Shown: positions 30,054 through 38,653 of the stretch, one piece after another
Numbering within the stretch: position 1 is the first letter of the stretch
Layout of the letters: each line of letters begins with the position of its first letter
From: Sediminivirga luteola
GTDB lineage: Bacteria > Actinomycetota > Actinomycetes > Actinomycetales > Brevibacteriaceae
NCBI RefSeq assembly: GCF_014639315.1
Contig: NZ_BMFY01000011.1
Location: forward strand, 62,001 to 126,000
Reading direction: 5' to 3'
DNA length: 64,000 bases
Notes under the pieces: model-generated
Told to the model about the DNA's origin: nothing
Databases searched by the model: none
Seen by the model: only the letters and a program-made list of their open reading frames with translations
Position numbers and translations under genes: made by a program

Positions 30054-31574
30054 TTACCGTCTCGGCGGGTAGCGTCGTGCCGCGGCACGACGGGTCTCGG
30101 TCCGGTCGTCGAAGGGCACCACGCGGTCCCCGAGGTCCTGGCCGTGCTCATGTCCCTTGCCGGCCACGAGCACGGTGCCGTGCCGCCCGGCGGCCTGCAG
30201 CGCCGCGTCGATTGCGGCCTCACGGGGGACGATCTCCTCGATCCGCTGGGCCCGTCGCTGGGCCTCGGGCACGCCGCGGGCGCCGCCGAGGACGGAGGCG
30301 CGGATGGCCGCGGGATCCTCCGAGCGAGGGTTGTCGTCGGTGACGATCACCACATCCGCGCCGCGCGTGGCGGCCTCGCCCATGCCGGGCCGTTTGCCCG
30401 GGTCCCGTTCGCCGCCGGCGCCCAGGACGATCACGAGCGGCCGGCCGGCTTCGCCCAGCGAGCCGAGCGCCTTGCCGATCGCATCGGGCGTATGGGAGTA
30501 GTCCACCAGCGCCAGCGGCTGGTCCCAGACTTTCTCCATGCGGCCGGGCACCACCACGTCGAGCCGGGCGGCGGCCGCGACGATCCGGTCCCAGCCGAAA
30601 CCGAGGTCCCGGGCCAGGAGCATGGCGGTGGCGGTGTTGACGAGGTTGAAGGCCCCCGGCAGCGGCGAGCGCGCCGCCCAGCTGCCCTGGGCGCCGTGCA
30701 GGGTGAATCCCTGCGGGTCGCCCGGATCGGCCTCGACCCGGTAGTCGGCCCGGGTGCCTGCGTCCGGCGCCTCTGCCTCCGCGCTGAGGGTCACCACGGG
30801 GATCCGGGCCTCGCGTGCCAGCCGCTGCCCCCAGGCGTCGTCGATCACCACGACCCCGCGGTCCGCCCGTTCCGGGGCGAACAGCATCGCCTTGGCCTGG
30901 AAGTAGTCCTCCATGTCCGGGTGGAAGTCCAGGTGGTCCTGGCTGAGGTTGGTGAACGCCACGGCCCGGTAGCGCAGCCCGTCGACGCGGTGCTGGGCCA
31001 GGGCGTGGGAGGAGACCTCCATGCTGCAGGAGGTCACGCCGGCCTCGCGCATCCGCCGCATCAGGGCGTGGAGTTCGGCGGCCTCGGGCGTGGTGCGGAC
31101 GCTGCCGGCCTCCTCGTCGCCGATGCGGGTGGCCACGGTGCCGATCAGCCCGGTGGTCTCCCCCAGGGCGCGCAGCAGTCCGTCCAGCAAGTACGCCGTG
31201 GAGGTCTTGCCATTGGTCCCGGTGATCCCGGCCAGGCGCGGCCGGTCCGGATCGGTGCCGTAGACGTCCCGGGCGATGCCGCCGACGACGGCGCGCGGCG
31301 AGTCCACCACGATGACGGGCACCCGTGCCAGTCCTCGTTCCTCGGCGCGGCGCAGGCCCTCGGCGTCGGTCAGGACGGCGAGAGCGCCAGAGCCGAGAAC
31401 CTGCTCCAGGAAGTCGATGCCGTGGAACCGGCTGCCCGGCAGCGCCGCGTAGAGACTGCCCTCGCCGGCGAGCCTGGAGTCCTGGGCTACAGAGGCGGGC
31501 CGGGCGTCCCAGTCGCCCGTCCCGGCGGCGGTGCCGCCGAGGTTCGCGCGGATCTCCTCGAGCGTGGGCCTCAC
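30054..31574 (-). CDS. murE: UDP-MurNAc-tripeptide synthetase MurE (DNPR type)
   Basis: A 506-residue Mur ligase that adds the third stem-peptide residue. P-loop GITGTNGKTSTAYL, SMEVSSHALAQ, and GKGHE near the C-terminus. The residue-3 selectivity segment is DNPR at residues 414-417, followed by SED. In characterised MurE proteins DNPR marks meso-diaminopimelate specificity; Lys enzymes differ there. GTG start overlapping the ftsI stop by 4 nt. The amino acid assignment is inferred from the motif. Confidence 0.94.
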   Translation of the reverse strand: MRPTLEEIRANLGGTAAGTGDWDARPASVAQDSRLAGEGSLYAALPGSRFHGIDFLEQVLGSGALAVLTDAEGLRRAEERGLARVPVIVVDSPRAVVGGIARDVYGTDPDRPRLAGITGTNGKTSTAYLLDGLLRALGETTGLIGTVATRIGDEEAGSVRTTPEAAELHALMRRMREAGVTSCSMEVSSHALAQHRVDGLRYRAVAFTNLSQDHLDFHPDMEDYFQAKAMLFAPERADRGVVVIDDAWGQRLAREARIPVVTLSAEAEAPDAGTRADYRVEADPGDPQGFTLHGAQGSWAARSPLPGAFNLVNTATAMLLARDLGFGWDRIVAAAARLDVVVPGRMEKVWDQPLALVDYSHTPDAIGKALGSLGEAGRPLVIVLGAGGERDPGKRPGMGEAATRGADVVIVTDDNPRSEDPAAIRASVLGGARGVPEAQRRAQRIEEIVPREAAIDAALQAAGRHGTVLVAGKGHEHGQDLGDRVVPFDDRTETRRAAARRYPPRR

Positions 31575-33775
31575 TGTCCGCCTCCCCCTGTGCTGTCGGT
31601 CGATGTGGTGTTCCCGGGCTCCTCGGTGTCGCCGGCGCCGGCGCCGTCGCCGCCTTGGTTCTCAGTACCGGTGCCGCCGGGCTCCTCGGCGTCGGTCTCC
31701 TGGCTGGCGCTGCGGCCCTCACGCGGGTAGATGTCCGGTTCGCCCTCCGAGGGCGAGATGCCCAGGCTGCGCAGGCTGTAGGCCATCACCTGCTGGAACA
31801 GCGGCGCGGCGGCCTGACCGCCGTAGAAGTTCTTCTGCGGCCGCTGGACGATCACCGAGACGACGATCTCCGGGTCGTCGATGGGAGCGGCGCCGATGAA
31901 GGTCGCGGTGTAGCCGTCGTAGCCCCCGGTCTCGGATGGGGCCTGGGCGGTGCCGGTCTTGCCGCCGACCCGGTAGCCCGGGATCCTGGCGCTGCGACCG
32001 GTGCCCTCCTCCACCACGCCTTCGAGGATCTTGCGCATCTCCTCGACGGTGTCCTGGCCGACCACCCGGGTGCCCTCGTCGCGCGGCAGCGACGTGGTCG
32101 TGCCGTCGGGGGCGACCTCGCTGTCCACCAGCCGCAGGTCCCGGTGCACGCCGTCGCCGACCAGCGTCGTCATCGCGTTGGCGTTCTGCAGGCTGGTCGC
32201 GGTCATGCCCTGGCCGAACATGACGGCGTAGGCGGTGCGGCCGTCCCAGTCCTCGGGGGTGTGCAGGATGCCTGCGGTCTCACCGGGGAAGCCGATGCCG
32301 GAGGGCTGCCCGAAGCCGAACGCGCGCAGGTAGTCGTAGCGCTGCTGCGTGGTCAGCTGCTGGCCGGCCTGCAGGGTGCCGGTGTTGGAGGAGTCCATCA
32401 TGATGCCGGCGAAGGTCAGCCGTTCTTCCGGGTGGTCGCTGGAGTCGCGGAACCGCTCGCCGTTGGGGGCTTCCCAGCGGTCGGCCACATCGTACTCGGT
32501 CAGCGGGGTGACCAGGTCCTCTTCCAGGAGCGCGGCGGCGGTGACGATCTTGGCGGTCGAGCCCGGCTCGACGCTGGCCTCGAAGATGCGGGAGGACAGA
32601 TCGGCGTCCGGGCTGGCGGCGGGGTTGTTCGGATCCAGGTAGGGCGCCTCCGCGGCGGCCAGGATCCGGCCGCTCTTGACCTCGTTGACGATCACGGTGG
32701 CCCATTCGGCCCGGTGCTCCCGTACCGTCGCGGCGGCCTGCTGCTGCGCGTAGAGCTGGATGTTCGGGTCGATGGTGGTCTGGATGGAGGCTCCGTCGAC
32801 GGGCGGCTGGGTGTTCGAGTCGCCGAGCGGGATGAGCTGGCCGTTCTGGGCCCGCTCGTACTGCTGGGTGCCGTCGGTGCCGGTGAGCAGTTCGTCGTAG
32901 GCGATCTCCAGGCCGGCCAGCGGCGTGCCCTCCTGGTTGTAGTAGCCGACCATATTGCCGGCGACCGCTCCGGCCGGGTAGCTGCGGACCTGGTACTTCT
33001 CGCTGGTGATGCCGACCACGCCGAGTTCGCGCACGGCGTCCCAGACCTGCGAGGTGACTCCCCGGGCCAGCACGGAGTAGCGGCCGTCGCGCTCGAGCAT
33101 CGGCAGCAGGGTCTCCGGCGTCGTCTCCAGCACGGGCGCCAGCGCCTCGGCTGCGCCCCGGGCGCCGGTGATCTCCCCGTCCTCGTCCCGGTATCCGGCC
33201 ACGTTCACCGGATCGGCGACGATGCGGTAGCGGTCCACCGACTCAGCCAGCACCGTGCCGTCGGCGGCCAGGATCCGGCCGCGCTCGGCCGGCAGGGTCA
33301 CGGTGCGCAGCCGCTCTTCGAGGGCACGCTGGGCCAGGGCCATGGTGTCCAGTCCCTGGATCCGGACGAGCTGTCCCACCAGCAGAGCCAGGATGGCGAT
33401 GCTGGCGGCCGCCATCCACCACAGGCGGCGGCGCGGCTCGCCCACCCGCGGGGCGAACCGGCGCGGCGGGGCGGGCGGTTCCTGCGGCGGGCGCGTCCCC
33501 GGCGACCGGCGTTTCGGCGCGGCCTTCCGGGGTTCGCGCGCCGTCCCGGCGTCCCGGCGTCGCGCGGAACCGGGTGCCTGCCCCGCGCTCTGGGCGCGGG
33601 AGACGTTCGCCGTCCGGCCGGTGTTCTGCGTCCGGGTGCCCTGGCGCCGGGTGCTGGAGGCTCCCGGCCGGGGCTGCCGTGCGTTCCCGCCGTTCGGCGT
33701 TCGACGGTCCTTCTGAGCGCGGGCCACAGTGCCGACTGTACCGGCGGTGCCGCCGCGCGGGCGCGAAGGTGTCAT
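31571..33775 (-). CDS. ftsI: Septal penicillin-binding protein FtsI (class B PBP)
   Basis: A 734-residue transpeptidase that crosslinks septal peptidoglycan together with FtsW. A basic, disordered N-terminus (about 1-115) precedes one transmembrane helix, then a pedestal domain and the penicillin-binding domain with Ser406-Thr-Ala-Lys409, Ser462-Ser-Asn464 and Lys606-Thr-Gly608. The C-terminal tail after about residue 665 is acidic, Gly/Thr-rich and low complexity. ATG 33775 overlaps the ftsL stop by 4 nt. Confidence 0.95.
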   Translation of the reverse strand: MTPSRPRGGTAGTVGTVARAQKDRRTPNGGNARQPRPGASSTRRQGTRTQNTGRTANVSRAQSAGQAPGSARRRDAGTAREPRKAAPKRRSPGTRPPQEPPAPPRRFAPRVGEPRRRLWWMAAASIAILALLVGQLVRIQGLDTMALAQRALEERLRTVTLPAERGRILAADGTVLAESVDRYRIVADPVNVAGYRDEDGEITGARGAAEALAPVLETTPETLLPMLERDGRYSVLARGVTSQVWDAVRELGVVGITSEKYQVRSYPAGAVAGNMVGYYNQEGTPLAGLEIAYDELLTGTDGTQQYERAQNGQLIPLGDSNTQPPVDGASIQTTIDPNIQLYAQQQAAATVREHRAEWATVIVNEVKSGRILAAAEAPYLDPNNPAASPDADLSSRIFEASVEPGSTAKIVTAAALLEEDLVTPLTEYDVADRWEAPNGERFRDSSDHPEERLTFAGIMMDSSNTGTLQAGQQLTTQQRYDYLRAFGFGQPSGIGFPGETAGILHTPEDWDGRTAYAVMFGQGMTATSLQNANAMTTLVGDGVHRDLRLVDSEVAPDGTTTSLPRDEGTRVVGQDTVEEMRKILEGVVEEGTGRSARIPGYRVGGKTGTAQAPSETGGYDGYTATFIGAAPIDDPEIVVSVIVQRPQKNFYGGQAAAPLFQQVMAYSLRSLGISPSEGEPDIYPREGRSASQETDAEEPGGTGTENQGGDGAGAGDTEEPGNTTSTDSTGGGGQ

Positions 33776-34410
33776 GGCGTGCCGCCGTCCCCCTCGCCGC
33801 CTCCGGTCTCCTCTCGGGGCTCCCGCTGCTGGGGCGCGTCGATCTCACGCTGCTGCGGAGGCACGATCTCCTCGCCCGGCGGGTCGTCCGGCAGCGGGTC
33901 CGGCTGGCTCTCGACGATCTCCTGACGCTGCGAGGTGCGCAGGTCCGGCCGCTTGTCCTCGCGAATGTCCGCGCGCGGACCCGGGACGGGCTCGCCCGGG
34001 GTGGCCGGAACCGTGTTCTGCGGGTCCGGCTCGCTCATCCGGCCGGTCTCCAGGTCGATGTAGATCGGGTTCTGGTCCACCTGCATGCCGAGCTCCTCCG
34101 CCGCCTTGGCGACGTTCTGCGGGCTCGACCGGTAAGCCAGATCTTCCTCCAGGTACGCGCGCTCGACGTTCAGCGCGTCGAGTTCCTGCTCCAGGGCCCG
34201 GAGCTCGAAGCTCTTCTCGGAGATATGGATCGTCAGCATGAGGAGCCCGACGACCGCCAGCAGCAGCAGGCCGCCCAGGCCGGCGCCGAAGGGCAGCCGG
34301 CGGCGGGCGGGCAGCGGCTCGATCAGGGAGAGCCGGCGCCTGGCGGGCGCCGGTGCGGCACCACCGGCCCGGCGGCGGGCGGGAGCGAGCACCCTGGCCA
34401 GATCGCTCAT
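33772..34410 (-). CDS. ftsL: FtsL-like bitopic division protein with long C-terminal tail
   Basis: A 212-residue protein with a basic cytoplasmic N-terminus, one transmembrane helix (about 43-62) and a coiled coil (about 65-92), followed by the short [19 protein letters not shown] segment typical of FtsL-type proteins in Actinobacteria. Residues about 125-212 form an unusual Pro/Glu/Gln-rich tail predicted to be disordered and extracytoplasmic. Identity rests on position between rsmH and ftsI as well as topology. ATGA overlaps on both sides. Confidence 0.85.
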   Translation of the reverse strand: MSDLARVLAPARRRAGGAAPAPARRRLSLIEPLPARRRLPFGAGLGGLLLLAVVGLLMLTIHISEKSFELRALEQELDALNVERAYLEEDLAYRSSPQNVAKAAEELGMQVDQNPIYIDLETGRMSEPDPQNTVPATPGEPVPGPRADIREDKRPDLRTSQRQEIVESQPDPLPDDPPGEEIVPPQQREIDAPQQREPREETGGGEGDGGTP

Positions 34411-35462
34411 CGGCGTCCCTCCTTCTCCCTGGTCTTACGGACTGCCCGCAGCCGCACGCTGGCGGCCCGGGGGTTCTGCTCGATCTCTTCCACCGGGGCT
34501 TTCTCCGCTCCCGGCAGCAGCGGTTCGAGCCACGGCTGCATGTGCTCTGGCACGACCGGCAGTCCCGGGGGCGCCTGCACCTGGGTGCCCTGGGCGTGGG
34601 CGCGTTTGACGATGCGGTCCTCCAGCGAGTGGTACGCCATCACGACCTGGACGCCGCCGAGGGTCAGGGCGCCGAGCCCGGCCGGGATCGCGCGCTCGAG
34701 GACGTCCAGCTCGCGGTTGACCTCGATGCGCAGCGCCTGGAAGGTGCGTTTGGCGGGATGCCCGCCGTGCTTGCTCTCGGGCAGGACGCGCTGGAGCATG
34801 CCAGCCAGCTGACCGGAGGTCTCCCAGGGGCGGTCCCGCCGGTCGGCCACGATCACGGCGGCGATCCGCCGCGCATGCCGCTCCTCGCCGTAATCGCGCA
34901 GGATGCGAGTCAGCTCGGCTTCGCTGTAGGTGTTCAGCACCTCGGCGGCGGTGAGGCCGTCGCCGTCCTGGCCGCCGTTCATGCGCATGTCGAGCGCGGT
35001 GTCGCGGGCGTAGGAGAAGCCCCGCTCCGGTTCGTCGAGCTGCAGCGAGGAGACCCCCAGGTCGAAGAGCTCCGCATCGGCGCGGCCGAGGCCGAGGTCG
35101 TCCAGCACCTCGGGCAGCTCGTCGTAGACGGCGTGCACCAGGTCGATCCGCGCCGTGTGGCCGGCGAGCCGGTCGCCGGCGAGTGCGAGGGCCTCGCGGT
35201 CCCGGTCGAGGCCGACCAGGTGGATGTCGGGGTAGCGGTCCAGGGCGGCCTCGGCGTGCCCGCCCATGCCGAGCGTCGCGTCCACGACGACGGGGGTGCG
35301 GCCGGCCCGGCGCGCAGCCTCCACGCCATCGCCCAGGAGGGAGACGCAGCGCTCCAGCAGCACGGGGACATGCTTGCCGGCGGCCTCGCTGGCGTGCTCG
35401 TCACGCGTGCCGTGCCGGCGGTGCCCGCCATGCGTGCCGTTGCCGCCCCGGTCCTCGCTCAT
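34407..35462 (-). CDS. rsmH: 16S rRNA (cytosine-1402-N4)-methyltransferase RsmH
   Basis: A 351-residue SAM-dependent methyltransferase (MraW) that modifies C1402 of 16S rRNA. The SAM loop [33 protein letters not shown] and [13 protein letters not shown] are diagnostic. Two starts are close: GTG 35471 and ATG 35462. The latter has GAGGTGAG at proper spacing and is used here. The N-terminus is His/Gly-rich and extended relative to the E. coli protein. It is separated from mraZ by about 255 bp, which is long for this pair. Confidence 0.95.
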   Translation of the reverse strand: MSEDRGGNGTHGGHRRHGTRDEHASEAAGKHVPVLLERCVSLLGDGVEAARRAGRTPVVVDATLGMGGHAEAALDRYPDIHLVGLDRDREALALAGDRLAGHTARIDLVHAVYDELPEVLDDLGLGRADAELFDLGVSSLQLDEPERGFSYARDTALDMRMNGGQDGDGLTAAEVLNTYSEAELTRILRDYGEERHARRIAAVIVADRRDRPWETSGQLAGMLQRVLPESKHGGHPAKRTFQALRIEVNRELDVLERAIPAGLGALTLGGVQVVMAYHSLEDRIVKRAHAQGTQVQAPPGLPVVPEHMQPWLEPLLPGAEKAPVEEIEQNPRAASVRLRAVRKTREKEGRR

Positions 35463-35717
35463 GTGTCTCACCTCACCTTCGCTGCTCGTCGGCGGTCATG
35501 CGTTCTGGCCGCCTATCCCGCCCGGACCCGCTCAGTCCGCCGTCCGGGCCGGACTCGCTGTCCCGGCCCGGAGCTGATCGCCCCAGAACCCCGGCCGCGC
35601 GGGTAGCGCGTCATGGGCTTCAGCGGCCCTGGCACCGGGGAAGTGTGTCAGGACCACTGGGCTTTGGAACCGGGGAAGAGTCCCAAAACCACCTGCGCGG
35701 CCGGGGATCTCGGGCGA
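35463..35717. other. mraZ-rsmH spacer with a direct repeat
   Basis: No gene is seen here. The 255-bp spacer contains two copies of ACCGGGGAAG 35 bp apart (35634-35643 and 35669-35678). Most dcw clusters have a short mraZ-rsmH gap, so an internal promoter or regulatory site is possible, but no clear -10 was identified. Confidence 0.35.
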
Positions 35718-36149
35718 TCAGAGGATGCCCGGGATCACTTCGTCATCACGTTCGGCGAAGCCTCCTTCGGTCTCGGAGAGGTACCTCTCCCAGGTCGGTG
35801 CGTCCCAGATCTCCGCGCGGTTCCCCATGCCGATGACCGCGATGTCACGGTCCAGCCCGGCATAGCGGCGCAGGATCTGCGGGACGGTGATCCGCCCTTG
35901 CTTGTCCGGCGTCTCCGAAGCGGCTCCGGACAAGAAGACGCGGAGGTAGTCGCGTGCCTCTTTCTTCGTCATCGGCGCCTTGCGCATCTCCTCGTGGACG
36001 GCTTCGAACTCCCCGAGGGAGAAGAGGGTGAGACAGTGCTCCTGCCCCCGGGTCAGCACTAGGCCGTCCTTGAGTTCTTCGCGGAATTTCGCGGGCAGGA
36101 TGAGCCGGCCTTTGTCGTCGAGGCGCTGATAGTGCGTCCCCAAGAACAT
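35718..36149 (-). CDS. mraZ: Transcriptional regulator MraZ
   Basis: A 143-residue protein with two AbrB-like swapped-hairpin repeats ([14 protein letters not shown] and [15 protein letters not shown]). MraZ forms ring-shaped oligomers that bind tandem GTGG/TGGG repeats with a 10-bp pitch and represses its own dcw operon in studied bacteria. The start ATG 36149 is fixed by the conserved [14 protein letters not shown]; the frame open upstream runs through the operator region. A GGGGGTGAG site lies upstream. Confidence 0.95.
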   Translation of the reverse strand: MFLGTHYQRLDDKGRLILPAKFREELKDGLVLTRGQEHCLTLFSLGEFEAVHEEMRKAPMTKKEARDYLRVFLSGAASETPDKQGRITVPQILRRYAGLDRDIAVIGMGNRAEIWDAPTWERYLSETEGGFAERDDEVIPGIL

Positions 36150-36194
36150 CGGTGTCTCACCCCCGCTCGCGAAACCATGCGGCTCCGACAGCCA

Positions 36195-36218
36195 CCACCA
36201 TACTCCACTTTCCCCCAC
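36195..36218 (-). promoter_or_regulatory. Candidate MraZ operator at the mraZ promoter
   Basis: On the minus strand GTGG occurs three times with an exact 10-bp period (36218-36215, 36208-36205, 36198-36195), reading GTGGGGGAAA, GTGGAGTATG, GTGGTGGCTG. This matches the known MraZ box architecture of three short G-rich repeats one helical turn apart. A possible -10, TATGGT (36203-36198), lies inside the array, consistent with autorepression. Confidence 0.75.
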
Positions 36219-36277
36219 CAAGCGTCCTGTTTTGCTCCATGTGAGCCCACCAGTGAGAAAACTCGCAGATCAAACCG

Positions 36278-36302
36278 GTGGTGCAAAGTGGAGGTTTTTG
36301 AC
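36278..36302 (+). promoter_or_regulatory. Second candidate MraZ site with adjacent -35 on the plus strand
   Basis: Two GTGG repeats, 36278-36281 and 36288-36291, are 10 bp apart on the plus strand (GTGGTGCAAA, GTGGAGG). A TTGACA (36297-36302) follows immediately and could be a -35 element facing moxR. A convincing -10 was not found at standard spacing, so the promoter is tentative. Confidence 0.45.
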
Positions 36303-36446
36303 ACGCCCGGTGCGGCGGCATCGGTGTCACCGGTGGCTTACGCCCCGGATTCACGGGATTTCCGGTGGTCGATGCGGCCGTTTCCGCCCCTCCACCGCCC
36401 TCCCCGCCGCGCTGAAACGGTCCTGGCTGGGAGGGATTGGAGGGAA

Positions 36447-36490
36447 GTGGGGCACGGGGAGCGAAGTGGGGTGCGGGGAGGCAAGTGGAG
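36447..36490 (+). promoter_or_regulatory. G-rich repeat array upstream of moxR
   Basis: GTGGGG (36447), GGGGAG (36456), GTGGGG (36466), GGGGAG (36475) and GTGGAG (36485) follow each other at 9, 10, 9 and 10 bp. The GAAGTGG unit itself repeats at 19 bp. The array ends about 30 bp before the moxR start. It resembles the MraZ boxes of the divergent mraZ promoter, so binding by MraZ or a similar helical-phase binder is plausible. Confidence 0.5.
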
Positions 36491-36521
36491 CGCCCCCGCC
36501 GCGGCAGGGAAGAATGGGGGC

Positions 36522-37457
36522 ATGCACACCCACGATGTGATCTCCCTGGCCCAGGCCGGCATCGGCGCCATGAACCGCGTGATCGACGGCAAGCCCCAGG
36601 CTGTCCGCCTCGCCTGGGTCGTCCTGCTGGCGCAGGGCCACCTGCTGATCGAAGACGTGCCGGGGGTCGGCAAGACCCTGCTGGCCAAGGCGCTGGGCCG
36701 GGTCCTGGGCGGGAGCGTGCGGCGCATCCAGTTCACCCCGGATCTGCTGCCCGCCGATGTCGTCGGCGTGAACCTCTTCAACCAGGAGTCCCGGCACTTC
36801 GAGTTCCGCCCCGGCCCGGTCTTCGCGAACGTGGTGATCGGTGACGAGATCAACCGGGCCTCGCCCAAGACCCAGTCGGCGATGCTGGAGTGCATGGCCG
36901 AGGCCCAGATCAGCATCGACGGCACCACGCACCGCATGCCGCATCCGTTCATGGTCGTGGCGACGCAGAACCCCGTGGACATGGAGGGCACTTTCGCCCT
37001 CCCGGAAGCCCAGCGGGACCGCTTCATGGCGCGGGTGTCCCTCGGCTACCCCGCCCGGTCGGCCGAGGTCGAGATGCTCGACCACCACGGCGCCCGCGAC
37101 CCCCTGAGCGAACTGGAGCCGGTCTGCGGGCCCGAGCACATCGCCGCGGCCATCGAGACGGTGCGCCGCGTGCACGCCAGCCCTGAGCTGCGCGGTTACA
37201 TCGTGCGGCTGGTCGAGGCCACCCGCGAGTCGGCCGAGTTCTCCCTGGGCGCCTCTCCCCGCGCCAGCCTGCACCTGCTGCGGGCGGCCAAGGCGAACGC
37301 CGCGCTGGACGGACGCGAGTACGCCAGCCCGGACGATGTCCAGCAGCTGGCGGTCAGCATCCTGGCTCACCGGCTGATCCCGCGTGAGGAGGGCACCGTG
37401 GAGCACGCCGCGGAGGCGCTGCGGCGTATCCTCGCGGCGGTGCCGGTGATCGCCTGA
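36522..37457 (+). CDS. MoxR-family AAA+ ATPase
   Basis: A 311-residue AAA+ ATPase with Walker A DVPGVGKTLLAKAL (Lys51), Walker B VVIGDEINRA, and the MoxR signature ATQNPVDMEGTFALPEAQRDRF (in part). MoxR ATPases act as chaperones for von Willebrand/DUF58 proteins. It is the first gene of a three-gene operon with DUF58 and a transglutaminase, and runs divergently from mraZ. The ATG 36522 follows GGGGG; AAGAAT six bases upstream might make the message leaderless. Confidence 0.9.
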   Translation: MHTHDVISLAQAGIGAMNRVIDGKPQAVRLAWVVLLAQGHLLIEDVPGVGKTLLAKALGRVLGGSVRRIQFTPDLLPADVVGVNLFNQESRHFEFRPGPVFANVVIGDEINRASPKTQSAMLECMAEAQISIDGTTHRMPHPFMVVATQNPVDMEGTFALPEAQRDRFMARVSLGYPARSAEVEMLDHHGARDPLSELEPVCGPEHIAAAIETVRRVHASPELRGYIVRLVEATRESAEFSLGASPRASLHLLRAAKANAALDGREYASPDDVQQLAVSILAHRLIPREEGTVEHAAEALRRILAAVPVIA

Positions 37458-38653
37458 TGCGGCTGACCTTCTCCGGCTGGGCGTTCCTGGTCGCCGGCGG
37501 CGGGCTGATCGCCGCGGCGTACCTCGCCGCGCTGCCCGGGCTGCTGCCGGTCGGGGCGCTCGTCGCCGCCCTGCCGGTGCTCTCCCTGCTCCTGGCAGGC
37601 CTGAGCGCGCGGGCGCTGCAGGTCTCCTTCCGGGTGCACGCCCCCGAACTGGGCGGGCAGCGCATCGCGGAGGTCGGGCGCCCCCTGGAGGTCGAGCTGC
37701 TCGTCGTCAACCGGCATCTGCTGCCCACCCAGGGCGAACGGCTCCAGCTGGATCTCTCCCCAGCCTTCGGCGCCGATGTGAGCACCCGGCTGCCGCGCAT
37801 CGCCCCGGGCCGCAGCCGGCGCATCTCCCACCAGGTGACTCCTGAACTGCGCGGCGTGTACCAGCTCGGCGGGGGCACCCTGACGATCTTCGGCCCCTTC
37901 ACCCTGTGCCGCATCACGCGGCGCCTCGAGCAGACCGGAGCGGCACGGCGGCGCAGCCAGCCCGAGCAGACGGCCGAAGTCGCCGTCTCAGCGGCCGTCT
38001 CCCCCATGCACCTGCCGGGCCACACATCGTCGTCCCATGCGCTGGAGGAATCCAGCCGGCTCTCGGTGGGCAACGCCACGAGGGACTTCCACGCCCGGGA
38101 GTACGTCCCCGGAGACGATCTGCGCTTCGTGCACTGGACCACGACCGCGCGGATGGGCGAGCTCATGGTGCGCAACGAATCCGAGGAGCATGTGCTCTCG
38201 GCGGTCCTGGTGGCCGATCTGCGCGCCTCCGCCTATCACGGTGAGGAGGCGTTCGAGACGATGGCGCTGGGACTGACCTCCGCGGCGGCGGCCTTCCTGC
38301 GGCGAGGCTACGAGGTCACCGTGCTGCGCCCCCGCGCCGCGCCGGTCACCCTGCACGGGCAGCAGAGCATGTCCCGGCTGCGCCGCCTGTCCGCCCAGCT
38401 GGAGTGGCGGGAGGACGAGTCGCTGCCGCGCTGGCCGGCCTCACAACCCCGGCCCTCGCAACTCGTCGTCTGCTGCGGCTCCCGGGACCAGGCACTGATG
38501 GACCTCGTCCCGCGCCGGCACCGGGTGCGGGCGGTCGTCCTGGCCGCCAACGAGGTCACCACGCCCGCCGACTCGCTGCGCCGGGCCATCTTCCGGATGC
38601 CGATGACGCTCCCGGCGCGCTGGCGCAGCCTGCAGCACGAGGCGGCCGGATGA
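37457..38653 (+). CDS. DUF58 domain protein
   Basis: A 398-residue protein with two N-terminal hydrophobic segments and a C-terminal DUF58 region containing REYVPGDDLRFVHWTTTARMGELMV, the family hallmark. DUF58 proteins carry a vWA-like fold and accompany MoxR ATPases and transglutaminase-like membrane proteins. Its start overlaps the moxR stop by 1 nt (TGATG) and its end overlaps the next gene by 4 nt. Confidence 0.88.
   Translation: MRLTFSGWAFLVAGGGLIAAAYLAALPGLLPVGALVAALPVLSLLLAGLSARALQVSFRVHAPELGGQRIAEVGRPLEVELLVVNRHLLPTQGERLQLDLSPAFGADVSTRLPRIAPGRSRRISHQVTPELRGVYQLGGGTLTIFGPFTLCRITRRLEQTGAARRRSQPEQTAEVAVSAAVSPMHLPGHTSSSHALEESSRLSVGNATRDFHAREYVPGDDLRFVHWTTTARMGELMVRNESEEHVLSAVLVADLRASAYHGEEAFETMALGLTSAAAAFLRRGYEVTVLRPRAAPVTLHGQQSMSRLRRLSAQLEWREDESLPRWPASQPRPSQLVVCCGSRDQALMDLVPRRHRVRAVVLAANEVTTPADSLRRAIFRMPMTLPARWRSLQHEAAG

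Noticed and set aside
36132-36521. Upstream extension of the moxR frame
   Set aside because: It crosses the operator region and the mraZ start; the conserved MoxR sequence begins near MHTHD at 36522.
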